Shown here one piece after another: positions 33,369 to 41,899 of a DNA stretch of 53,919 nucleotides. The notes beneath the pieces were generated by a model. The model was given only the letters and a program-made list of their open reading frames with translations. It made no database searches and was not told the DNA's origin. Location: assembly GCA_034440595.1 (NCBI GenBank), contig JAWXCH010000189.1, positions 1 through 53,919 on the forward strand, read 5' to 3'. Origin of the DNA: JAWXCH01 sp034440595 (GTDB lineage: Bacteria > Planctomycetota > Planctomycetia > Pirellulales > JALHPA01). The stretch's first letter is position 1; every line of letters starts with the position of its first letter. A program made the translations under genes and the position numbers.

Positions 33369-35072
33369 ATGAAGATCGTTGATACCATGCCCAAAGTGGC
33401 CATTGACCCAATTAAGCTGGAGATTATTCGCAATCGTTGGCAGGGTGTTGCCGACGAAATGTGTGCGACATTAGTCCGCGCTAGTTACTCGACCAACATT
33501 AAGGACCGGCGCGATTGTTCGGCAGCAATCGCCCTCCTTAATGGTGAGGTTCTGGCGCAGGCGGAAGTCGGCACACCGCTGCATTTGGGCATCATGCCGG
33601 CGGTTATCCGCTCCGTCCTTGCGGAGTTTCCGATCGACCAATTTCAGCCCGGCGATATGGTCATTACCAACCTACCGTATCCGGAAGGTCCTGGCCATTT
33701 GCCCGACTTATCGATGGTTTCAGTGATTTTTGACGCAAGCGAAGAACCGTTCGCGATCGCTGCCACCACTGCCCACCATGTCGATATGGGCGGGTATGCA
33801 CCGGGCAGCATGCCGCTGGGCGTCACCGAGATTTACCAAGAGGGACTTCAGATTCCGCCCATTCGCGTGGTTCAGCGCGGACAAATGAACGAACCGCTTT
33901 TAAGGCTGATCAATCAGAATGTCCGCACGAAGATAGAGGTGCGTGGCGATCTAATGGCCCAGGTTGCTGCCGCGAAAATTGGAGAAGCGCGGGTAGCCGA
34001 TTTGTTAACGCGCACTAGTCGCGAAGAACTGCTCCGATATATGCTCGCCGTGCTGGATTATGCGGAGCGACGTATGCGAGTAGGCATCCGTACTTTGCCC
34101 GAGGGAGACTACTACTTTGAGGATTTTCTCGACGACGATGGCATTAGCGATGAGTCGGTACGAATTGCTGTTACTTTGCGCGTACGAGGCGACCAACTTA
34201 TCGCCGATTTCGCCGGCACTGCCCCGCAAGTGCTCGGTCCGCTTAATGCCAGGCTGAGCGCCGCCCGCGCTTGCGTTTATTACGTAGCCAAGGCAGTGAT
34301 TGATCCAGACCTGCCCACCTGCGCCGGTGCATACCGGCCCATTGAAGTACATGCTCCGGAGGGCACGATCCTTAATGCTCGTTACCCCGCTGCCATCGGC
34401 AACGCTAACATCATTACCGACCAGCGCGTCGTCGATGTCCTTATGGGTGCATTCTACCAGGCAGTGCCGGACAAAATATGCGCTGCGTGCAGCGGTGAAA
34501 TGAATTTGCTGAATATCGGAGGTATCAGTCCGACCACGGGTGAATACTACAATTACGTAGAAACCTATGCCGGCGGCCAAGGCGCGAGCATTGACCTGGA
34601 CGGAGCCGACGGTGTCCATACGCATTTAACAAATACCCGCAACGCGCCCGTCGAAGTGATCGAACGGAATTATCCTCTCGAGGTTGTTCGTTACGGCCTA
34701 ATTCCAGATTCGGAAGGCCCCGGAAAATTCCGTGGCGGCTGCGGCATGTTGCGTGAAGTGCGGTGCTTGGCAGAGCGAACGACCCTCAGCATAGGCGCCG
34801 ATCGACGTAAAATTACTCCCTGGGGTATCGACACCGAGCATCGTGCCCGAGGTTCTCATTGTTTTGTGGAGGCGGCTGACGGATCGGTGCGGGAGTTGCC
34901 TACTAAGGTCGTAACGGTGTTGAAGTGTGGCGAGACGTTGCTCACAGAAACGCCGGGAGGGGGCGGCTGGGGAAATCCTTTGGAAAGAGACCGAGAGGCT
35001 ATCGCGGACGATGTTGCTGAAGGACTGATCAGTCCAGAACGAGCGGCGGCGATTTATGGATTGCAATGTTGA
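33369..35072 (+). CDS. hyuB: Hydantoinase/oxoprolinase family protein, subunit B
   Basis: A 567-residue HyuB-family protein. Family hallmarks are DPIKLEIIRNRWQGVADEMC near the N-terminus, RASYSTNIKDRRDCSAAI, ITNLPYPEGPGHLPDLSMV, the C-terminal GPGKFRGGCGM and the ETPGGGGWGNP signature near the end. It acts with HyuA as the catalytic partner in ATP-dependent ring opening. ATG 33369 is used; ATG 33387 six codons later is also possible. Longer upstream extension into the racemase gene is not supported. Separate A and B subunits, rather than a fused 5-oxoprolinase, fit bacterial hydantoin or N-methylhydantoin hydrolases. Confidence 0.9.
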   Translation: MKIVDTMPKVAIDPIKLEIIRNRWQGVADEMCATLVRASYSTNIKDRRDCSAAIALLNGEVLAQAEVGTPLHLGIMPAVIRSVLAEFPIDQFQPGDMVITNLPYPEGPGHLPDLSMVSVIFDASEEPFAIAATTAHHVDMGGYAPGSMPLGVTEIYQEGLQIPPIRVVQRGQMNEPLLRLINQNVRTKIEVRGDLMAQVAAAKIGEARVADLLTRTSREELLRYMLAVLDYAERRMRVGIRTLPEGDYYFEDFLDDDGISDESVRIAVTLRVRGDQLIADFAGTAPQVLGPLNARLSAARACVYYVAKAVIDPDLPTCAGAYRPIEVHAPEGTILNARYPAAIGNANIITDQRVVDVLMGAFYQAVPDKICAACSGEMNLLNIGGISPTTGEYYNYVETYAGGQGASIDLDGADGVHTHLTNTRNAPVEVIERNYPLEVVRYGLIPDSEGPGKFRGGCGMLREVRCLAERTTLSIGADRRKITPWGIDTEHRARGSHCFVEAADGSVRELPTKVVTVLKCGETLLTETPGGGGWGNPLERDREAIADDVAEGLISPERAAAIYGLQC

Positions 35073-35155
35073 CAATTTGCTGTACCTACCTAATTGTAGC
35101 GGCGCGGATGACGTGACAACGAGCGGCGAGCAGCACTTTTAAAGAACGGTCACGC

Positions 35156-36400
35156 ATGTCAAACGAAGTATTTAACGACGAATTGCTCCGCGAAATCCGA
35201 TCGCGATTTTGCCATGTAGACTCGGATCCAGCCGCTGGCAGGCGTGTTCATTTTGAAAGCGCTGGGGGATCGCTTAAACTTCGAGCTGCCGTTCAACAAG
35301 CCGCCGAGATTGCAGCGCGACCGGACAATGCGGGTCGCGACAACGCTGCCTCGCGAGATCTGGATGCGATCATCTCGACGGGCCGACGCGACGTAGCGCT
35401 TTTTTCAGGTGCCCTCGGGGGACAAATTGTCAGCGGCGAAAGCACGACGGCCAACATCTTCCGATTGGTCGAGGCCGCACTCGCGGGTGAATCTGGAAGC
35501 AATGTCGTAACGACGCAACTTGAGCATCCTTGTGTCACCAGTGCAACAAAACTATACGCAGCACAATATGGACTGCAGAGGAGAGTCGTTCCCATTACGG
35601 CGCAAACCGGTGAAATCTCTCCCATAGCAATTGCAGGCCAAGTCGACGATCGAACTGCCGCACTGGTCTGCATCCACGCGTCGAATGTGATTGGTACGCG
35701 TATTAACATCGGCGCCGTCGCCGAGCAGGTACGCAGACGAAATCCCCGGACTCTGATTGTCATCGATGGATCGCAGCATGCTCCGCATGGGTTGATCGAT
35801 GTGGAATCGCTTGGAATCGATGCGTATTGCTTTGCGCCATATAAAGTATTCTCCATTCTCGGGACGTGCTTTGCTTGGCTGAGCCAACGGCTAGCGACGC
35901 GCGAGCATCCGCGATTGTTGGATACTCCAGTAACCCAGTGGGAGCTCGGCACTCGCGACCCGGCGGCGTTCGGGGCTTGGTCGGCGGTGGTTGACTATCT
36001 TGTTTGGCTAAGCGCACAATTGCACTCCGCCGACGCAGGCCGTCGCGAACACGTAATCCGGGCGATGTCTGCGATCGATCAGCACGAACGTGCTTTGGGG
36101 CAACAACTATTGGCCGGATTCGCTCGCATTCCCAGATTGCGCCTCATTGGCGTCCCAAACGCAGACGAGCGACGAGAGGCTGTCTTCGCATTTGCGATCG
36201 ATGGCTTAGAAGCCGCCGCGGTGAACGTTGCATTAGCGGATCGAGGCATTTTTGTTCATGTCCGGCGGCACGATGCATATAGCGGCCAGTTGCTTGATGC
36301 ACTTCACGCGCCGGATTGCGTTCGCGCCTCGTTCGCACACTATAACTCTCCCGACGAGGTCGACTCGCTATTAGAAGCATTGATGGAGATCGCGTATTAA
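35156..36400 (+). CDS. Class V aminotransferase-fold PLP enzyme
   Basis: A 414-residue fold-type I PLP enzyme of aminotransferase class V (cysteine desulfurase-like). SGALGGQIVSGESTTANIF contains the phosphate-binding region, VIDGSQHAPHG (D204, H208) the cofactor-stacking and ring-nitrogen contacts, and FAPYKVFSILGT the Schiff-base lysine K230. The loop that carries the catalytic cysteine in true desulfurases is not recognisable, so an amino acid lyase, epimerase-like or transaminase role is likelier. It follows hyuB on the same strand after 83 bases and precedes the symporter, suggesting it handles the amino acid released by the hydantoinase. Confidence 0.82.
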   Translation: MSNEVFNDELLREIRSRFCHVDSDPAAGRRVHFESAGGSLKLRAAVQQAAEIAARPDNAGRDNAASRDLDAIISTGRRDVALFSGALGGQIVSGESTTANIFRLVEAALAGESGSNVVTTQLEHPCVTSATKLYAAQYGLQRRVVPITAQTGEISPIAIAGQVDDRTAALVCIHASNVIGTRINIGAVAEQVRRRNPRTLIVIDGSQHAPHGLIDVESLGIDAYCFAPYKVFSILGTCFAWLSQRLATREHPRLLDTPVTQWELGTRDPAAFGAWSAVVDYLVWLSAQLHSADAGRREHVIRAMSAIDQHERALGQQLLAGFARIPRLRLIGVPNADERREAVFAFAIDGLEAAAVNVALADRGIFVHVRRHDAYSGQLLDALHAPDCVRASFAHYNSPDEVDSLLEALMEIAY

Positions 36401-36452
36401 TTACGATGTTGGATATGGGTTGGGGCGAGGGGATAAATTAGAGGGCTGTAAC

Positions 36453-38897
36453 GTGAACCAGCGTCTTGCAATTTGTTTTATCACCGCGACGGTGCTGGGA
36501 CTGGATATCTCTAGCAACATTGCGAAGGCTGAAGGCGGTTCGCAACATTCTCTCGAGGAGCTGCAGAGACGGGCAGTTAATGAGCTACAGAGTGCGCTGA
36601 AAAATCAATCCCATGTCGTGAAGCTTGACGCCGCAGAGGCTCTGTTGGCGCTGGGCTATGGGGAAAATCTTCAAACGATATTCGAAAACGAGTTGAAGCA
36701 ATACGGAGATCAACCGCATGTACGTGTGGGTATCTGGCGGGTATTGGCGCAAGCTGAGGCCGATAAGACCCTTCGCGACAAGTATCTAAGCAAGCTTTGC
36801 GAAACTTACCTAGATTCGAACAGTCCGGACGGGACTGATGCTGCCGAATCATTGGCCAAGCTGAAATATGTAATCCCGGTGCCGGATCGACCCCGCTACG
36901 CGAAAGTTGCCCAGAGCGCGGTTGGCCGCGAGGCTCCGTACTATCGCTGGTTGATGGCAGTGTCAGGCTCCGAACAAGACGTACAGTTCCTGGCCGAATT
37001 GCTCGACGCACCTGATGCAAACGTACGCCGTCTCACGGCCAATGCGCTACGGTATCTGTCCGACAAGCTGCCACCTGCCCTCGTAGCTAAATTGGCAAAA
37101 ACCGCGAGTGGCGAACCGGAATCTGCACACCGCGTGTACTTGGTTAGTGCGGCTTATGTCACGGCCCGCGATCGCAATCAATTAGGGAGATTCAAAGAGC
37201 TTCTCCTCACTTATGCGCAAAACGGCAACGAGGATGAAAAACGCGAGGCCGCCGTAGCTTTTGGTGTTCGGGGTTCAAACGACGAATGCCCGCAGTTGAT
37301 TGAGTTATTGAACAATCAAGAAGTTGATGTGCGGGTCAGCGCTGCGAACGCGCTGCTACGAATCGAGCGGCGTCTTCCGCTCCCGTTCGCGGTGTTGGAT
37401 TGGATGGTGTTGGCCGGCTATGGACTCGGTATGTTGGCAATCGGTTGGTACTTTGCTCGACGCACCGACAACACGGACGACTATTTATTAGCTGGTCGTA
37501 CGATGAAACCGTGGGCAGTTGGTTTGTCGTATTTTGCCGGGATGTTCAGTACCATCACTTACTTGGCCATGCCCGGTGAAATGATTCGACATGGTCCGAT
37601 GATTCTTAGCACCATCCTTGCATATCCGCTGGTTTTTGTCGTGGTTGGACGGTTTCTAATTCCTTATATCATGAGATTAAAGGTAACTAGCGCGTACGAA
37701 ATTCTAGAGCAGCGTTTCGGACTGAGCGTTCGCCTGCTAGGGGCAACGTTTTTCCTGGTGCTCCGATTAATCTGGATGGCTTTTATCATCTTTGCGACCT
37801 CAAAACACGTTCTAGCGCCGCTTTTAGGGTTTGACGAGTCGGCGACACCGTGGGTCGCAATCGTATTGGGATTGGTCACGGTCACGTACACCTCGATGGG
37901 CGGTTTGCGGGCGGTGATTTGGACAGATGTAGCACAGACATTCATCCTCATGTTTGGCGCGATTCTTTCGATCGTGTTGATCAGCATCAATCTTGGCGGG
38001 CCGGCAGGTTGGTGGCCAAGTTCGTGGAGCAGCGAATGGGAGGCGCCAAAATTCTGGTTCGATCCAACAGCCCGAGTGACTATGGCGTCGGCGATACTTT
38101 CCACGTTTGTATGGCATATTTGTACAGCAGGCTCCGATCAAATGGCGGTCCAGCGCTACCTCGCCACAAGAGATGCCCGTTCCGCACGCCGAATGTTTGG
38201 CATCTCGCTCTGCTGTGATATGCTTGTAGTGACGTTGTTGGCGGCGCTCGGGCTGGCATTGTTTTCTTATTTCCAGATACATCCACAGATGTTGCCTGAT
38301 GGCCAGACCGTTGTAAGCGGCGCAGACCAGCTCTTACCGCGGTACATCGTCAAGGGGTTGCCGGTCGGGATCAGCGGACTGATCGTAGCCGGTTTGCTTG
38401 CGGCGGCGATGTCGAGCCTTTCTTCCGGATTAAATTCGACGTGTTCGGTGATTATGGTTGATTGGATCGATCGATTCCGAAGAACAAGGAGTAGAGAGAG
38501 AGATCAGGTACGCATAGCAAGAGTAGTTTCGTGGATTATCGGAGCCTTTGTTGTATCCCTCAGTCTCGCTTCGAGTTTGGTCCGCGGCAATTTGTTGGAA
38601 GCCGCTAATCGGCTGGTAAATCTGCTGACCGCTCCCATGTTCGTGTTATTCTTTATGGCCATGTTCGTCCGATGGGCGACGCCGTTCGGCACTTGGGCCG
38701 CAGGATTATCGAGCTTGGCCGCGGCCGCCGTTATTGCGTATACCGATCTGACGCCACTGAGCTTTCTTTGGATTATGCCCGGTTCACTTGCCGTCGGAAT
38801 TGTAGTTGGTTGCCTTGTCAGTTTGCTTCCAGTCACGAAGCGCCGTCCCATGCTTGAAGTCAGTAAGGACCCGGGACCATTTGCGCTCCCGAAATAA
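36453..38897 (+). CDS. Sodium:solute symporter with N-terminal helical-repeat domain
   Basis: An 814-residue membrane protein. The GTG at 36453 is chosen because GAGGG lies 7 bases before it and a signal-like segment follows (LAICFITATVLGLDISSN). Residues ~35-305 are a HEAT-like solenoid of short helix pairs (VKLDAAEALLALGYG, VRRLTANALRYLSDKLP, DVRVSAANALLRIERRLP). From about residue 310 an SSS-family sodium symporter begins (YFARRTDNTDDYLLAGRTMK, GMFSTITYLAMPGEMI, YTSMGGLRAVIWTDV), with about 13 membrane segments. The solenoid should lie outside the membrane and may receive substrate. It is the probable importer of the hydantoinase operon. Confidence 0.85.
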   Translation: MNQRLAICFITATVLGLDISSNIAKAEGGSQHSLEELQRRAVNELQSALKNQSHVVKLDAAEALLALGYGENLQTIFENELKQYGDQPHVRVGIWRVLAQAEADKTLRDKYLSKLCETYLDSNSPDGTDAAESLAKLKYVIPVPDRPRYAKVAQSAVGREAPYYRWLMAVSGSEQDVQFLAELLDAPDANVRRLTANALRYLSDKLPPALVAKLAKTASGEPESAHRVYLVSAAYVTARDRNQLGRFKELLLTYAQNGNEDEKREAAVAFGVRGSNDECPQLIELLNNQEVDVRVSAANALLRIERRLPLPFAVLDWMVLAGYGLGMLAIGWYFARRTDNTDDYLLAGRTMKPWAVGLSYFAGMFSTITYLAMPGEMIRHGPMILSTILAYPLVFVVVGRFLIPYIMRLKVTSAYEILEQRFGLSVRLLGATFFLVLRLIWMAFIIFATSKHVLAPLLGFDESATPWVAIVLGLVTVTYTSMGGLRAVIWTDVAQTFILMFGAILSIVLISINLGGPAGWWPSSWSSEWEAPKFWFDPTARVTMASAILSTFVWHICTAGSDQMAVQRYLATRDARSARRMFGISLCCDMLVVTLLAALGLALFSYFQIHPQMLPDGQTVVSGADQLLPRYIVKGLPVGISGLIVAGLLAAAMSSLSSGLNSTCSVIMVDWIDRFRRTRSRERDQVRIARVVSWIIGAFVVSLSLASSLVRGNLLEAANRLVNLLTAPMFVLFFMAMFVRWATPFGTWAAGLSSLAAAAVIAYTDLTPLSFLWIMPGSLAVGIVVGCLVSLLPVTKRRPMLEVSKDPGPFALPK

Positions 38898-38903
38898 AAG
38901 AAG

Positions 38904-38930
38904 ACGAGCCAACTATACTGGTGCTCGTTT
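38904..38930. terminator. Candidate bidirectional terminator
   Basis: ACGAGC (38904-38909) and GCTCGT (38923-38928) form a stem around a 13-base loop, followed by TTT on the plus strand and by a T-rich stretch on the minus strand. It lies between the convergent symporter (ends 38897) and dehydrogenase (ends 38953) genes. The loop is long, so confidence is moderate. Confidence 0.4.
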
Positions 38931-38952
38931 CGGAAATTGCGTCAATGTCCAC

Positions 38953-39921
38953 TTATTGACGCTGCTCAGCTTCGCCAATCGGAAATCGCATATCAAGAAT
39001 GCCTCGCACAGTCCAAGCGTGCTCGAGCAATAGCCGGTCCCAATATCGGCGATCCTGTTCCGTGTAGTTATAGAAACCACGACCATTGCTCGCACCGGCG
39101 CAGTCATTATCAATCATGGCTTGTAAGGTGTCGGGTAGCTGCTCACGGTTATCTAGCGTCGAAAGAACCTTGGCAATGCTCTTGGCATAGGAGGCTGGCC
39201 CGCCCGTGATATCCATCCAGCGAAGCGGACCGCAAATGGTGGCCCACAGACCGAATGCATTGCGATACGCGGTGTCAATCGTTGCGGCATCGGCTACGCC
39301 CATTTCCAGGATGTGCACAGCCTCTCGATACATCGCAAACGCGATGCGGTTGACGATGAACGCCGGAATATCCTTCTCTACGCGGCACGGTTCTTTACCA
39401 AGCAATCTAGCCAACTCGGCAACCCGATTAAAGACGTTGTCGTCCGTAGCTTCCCCCCGAATCAGTTCGCAAAAGCGGGTAACGTGCGCCGGCTCGGCCC
39501 AATGCATTCCTACAAAACGATGTGGATGTTTGCGATCCCTTTGAAGCGTCGTAATTGGGATCGCGGAAGTATTCGTCGCGATAGGCACTTCCTTCCCGAC
39601 GACCGATTCGATCGAGTCAAAAACGCCCCGCTTGACCGCCTGATCTTCCGCGACAGTCTCGATTACAAAGTCGCAGGGACGGAAATGCTCGAGCTGCGTG
39701 ACCGCCGTGTAGTTGTCTCGCCATTTCCCAACGACTGATTTGGAGAATCCCGCATGCTCAATAAGCTCACTAATCGCTTTTTCGATGTACGCATCCGAAC
39801 TCACGTGGGTTTCCTCGCTGCGCGTGAACGCGATTACCTGGTGTCCGTGCCCAAGACAACAGGCCGCTATTCCGCGTCCCAACAAACCAAGTCCAGCAAC
39901 ACCAATCGTTTGTGGTTTCAT
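38953..39921 (-). CDS. 3-hydroxyacyl-CoA dehydrogenase family protein
   Basis: A 322-residue NAD-dependent dehydrogenase. The Rossmann motif GVAGLGLLGRGIA starts at residue 7, the middle contains DFVIETVAEDQAVKRGVFD and TNTSAIPIT, and the catalytic histidine is in FVGMHWAEPAH. The C-terminal dimerisation domain (VNRIAFAMYREAVHILEMGV) is present, but the usual fatty-acid GLGFYDY ending is GRGFYNY. Single-domain relatives include carnitine and hydroxybutyryl-CoA dehydrogenases, so it may oxidise a small beta-hydroxy acid. It faces the symporter gene and diverges from propeller 4. Confidence 0.85.
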   Translation of the reverse strand: MKPQTIGVAGLGLLGRGIAACCLGHGHQVIAFTRSEETHVSSDAYIEKAISELIEHAGFSKSVVGKWRDNYTAVTQLEHFRPCDFVIETVAEDQAVKRGVFDSIESVVGKEVPIATNTSAIPITTLQRDRKHPHRFVGMHWAEPAHVTRFCELIRGEATDDNVFNRVAELARLLGKEPCRVEKDIPAFIVNRIAFAMYREAVHILEMGVADAATIDTAYRNAFGLWATICGPLRWMDITGGPASYAKSIAKVLSTLDNREQLPDTLQAMIDNDCAGASNGRGFYNYTEQDRRYWDRLLLEHAWTVRGILDMRFPIGEAEQRQ

Positions 39922-40339
39922 GGCGAGAACGTACTATTGGCTAAAAGGTCCGTGGCGTTCCTGCACCCAAAGATGGGCGGGTAAAAACCGATCGCCCACA
40001 CTCCTTAGCAGCGTGCGCGCCGTGGGGCTATCGGATCAAATAATATCATTCCGCCTGTAAAGAGAGTAGCTGTCTCTTCCGCTCGCCACGGAGTTCTCAA
40101 AAGGTCGGATCGGTTTCCCAAATCGATCGACGACCGATCCCGTAATCGCGATTTTTAATTGATCATGCGCGCCCGGGCACATAGGGACATATTTTGACCG
40201 CACGGCCACAATGGCTAACGAGCCCGTAGAATGAGACCCGCGTCTGCTTTGAAATTCAGCGCGTTCATCCGGCCGGTTTTCTCCCCCAGCATGGCGTGAG
40301 GTTCCGAAGAGTCAACATCCCATTAAAAAGGATACTTTC
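39922..40339. other. Divergent intergenic region with inverted repeat
   Basis: This 418-base gap separates the minus-strand dehydrogenase and plus-strand propeller 4. GGATCGGT at 40107-40114 and ACCGATCC at 40133-40140 form an 8-bp inverted repeat with an 18-base centre, which could be an operator or a leader hairpin. AAAGGA precedes the propeller start. Nothing coding is seen. Confidence 0.4.
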
Positions 40340-41779
40340 ATGAGCGTCGTTCGCGTCAACTTCATTCTGCTTGTGTGTTGTTTGTTCTCTGCCGCCGATT
40401 TGGATCGGCGAGCATTGGCGGCTGACGATCTCGCGCCGAGCATGAGGGATTGTATTGGATCGGCTATGAGCAGACACCTGCTATTAGATTCGCGCGTCGT
40501 GGACCAAATCGAAAACGCGACCCTGATAATCGGCACCGTGAAGAAGGCGCCGGCAAATCCGCTGTTTCGCGAAGACAAGCCCTGGGAACCACGTTACGAC
40601 AATATGTATCCCAGCGTGATCTACGATAGTGACGAGGGTCTCTATAAATGTTGGTATACGCCATTTGTCACGAGCCAACTGGAGGAAAACACGCCACGAA
40701 ATGAGCGCGAGTCGGTCAAATGGACCGTTTCCCAACGCAGATTTGGACTGTGCTACGCTGTATCGCCAGATGGTCTGGAATGGAAAAAACCAGACCTTGG
40801 ACTGGTTGAACTTCATGGATCCAAAAGAAACAATCTTGTGATGTTTGACGTGCATGGACCGGATGTGATCAAGGACATGCGCGAAACGGACCCATCCCGA
40901 CGGTACAAGATGTTTGGCACCCTGGGTGACGGACCTCACATGGTCTGGTTTTCGCCCGACGGGCTACATTGGAGTGATCCAATAAGATTGAACCTTGGTG
41001 GTCGAAGCGACACACACAACAACGTGCTATGGTCACCTGAGAGACGTGAATTCGTAGGTTTTACGAGGCATGGCGCCACCCCAAGGAATGTCGCACGTAC
41101 GAGCTCCCGCGACTTCGTACATTGGTCCAAAGTGCGAGAAATTCTGACACCAGAGCCAGACCAACCCGAGCTGCACGACATGGTGGTGTTCGCCTATTCC
41201 GGCGTATATCTAGGGCTGATTGGGGTGTTCGACGTGGCAGAGGGTCGCCAATGGGTTGAGTTGGCTTGGAGTCCCGATACAGTGCGCTGGCACCGCATCC
41301 AACCCGGTAAATCATTGATCCCCAACGGCAGCAAAAACGGAGTTTACGACTGGGGCTGTATCTTTGCCACGCGTCCTATTGTGCAGAAAAATGAAACTCG
41401 CATCTACTACGCGGGATGCAACGGCAAGTTCTTTGATTGGCGCGATGGGTCCTTGTGTATGGCGACGCTTCCGAAGGATCGTTGGGCCGGTTACGGTTGC
41501 TCTGACGATCGTAAAGGTACGATTTTGACGCAACCACTTACGTGCTCTGCGAGCAAGCTGCTAGTGACAGCAGATGCCAAGGGCGGGGCGGTTGAAATAG
41601 ACGTTTTGGACGAGGCGGGGAACTGGCTGAGTCATTCCGAGCCACTTTGTGGCGATGTGACGGACGCACAGATTTACTGGACGGATGCCGCGGCAGTGAA
41701 GTCGGCCGTCGGCAAGCGCGTTCGCCTGCGCCTGAGAGTTGACCGAGCAATTGTGTATTCCTTTGCCTTCGTCGACTGA
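40340..41779 (+). CDS. Exported five-bladed beta-propeller protein, glycosidase-like (propeller 4)
   Basis: A 479-residue protein with a signal peptide (VNFILLVCCLFSAADL, cleavage near RRALAADD). Strand motifs LYKCWYTPF, LCYAVSPDGLEWKKPDLG, HMVWFSPDGLHWSDPI and WVELAWSPDTVRWHRI mark the propeller; the C-terminal sandwich ends VRLRLRVDRAIVYSFAF. Propeller 3 is its close paralog, with near-identical positions throughout (NPLFREDKPWEPRYDNMYPS against NPLFGADQPWEVRMDNLYPT). AAAGGA lies before the ATG. It stands as a single plus-strand gene with the AraC-type regulator convergent downstream. Confidence 0.77.
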   Translation: MSVVRVNFILLVCCLFSAADLDRRALAADDLAPSMRDCIGSAMSRHLLLDSRVVDQIENATLIIGTVKKAPANPLFREDKPWEPRYDNMYPSVIYDSDEGLYKCWYTPFVTSQLEENTPRNERESVKWTVSQRRFGLCYAVSPDGLEWKKPDLGLVELHGSKRNNLVMFDVHGPDVIKDMRETDPSRRYKMFGTLGDGPHMVWFSPDGLHWSDPIRLNLGGRSDTHNNVLWSPERREFVGFTRHGATPRNVARTSSRDFVHWSKVREILTPEPDQPELHDMVVFAYSGVYLGLIGVFDVAEGRQWVELAWSPDTVRWHRIQPGKSLIPNGSKNGVYDWGCIFATRPIVQKNETRIYYAGCNGKFFDWRDGSLCMATLPKDRWAGYGCSDDRKGTILTQPLTCSASKLLVTADAKGGAVEIDVLDEAGNWLSHSEPLCGDVTDAQIYWTDAAAVKSAVGKRVRLRLRVDRAIVYSFAFVD

Positions 41780-41899
41780 TCGGCGTTTAATTTCGTCCAA
41801 GCTCCGATATCCGCCAAAGTAGTGATTCCGTTGGTGCTCGCCGGTGCCTGAATGAAGTTGGTCGCAACATCTTTTAATCTGCGCATGCGATTAAGGCGA

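Noticed and set aside
35156..36400. True cysteine desulfurase assignment for the class V enzyme
   Set aside because: The catalytic cysteine loop is not recognisable and the neighbours are catabolic, with no iron-sulfur assembly genes.
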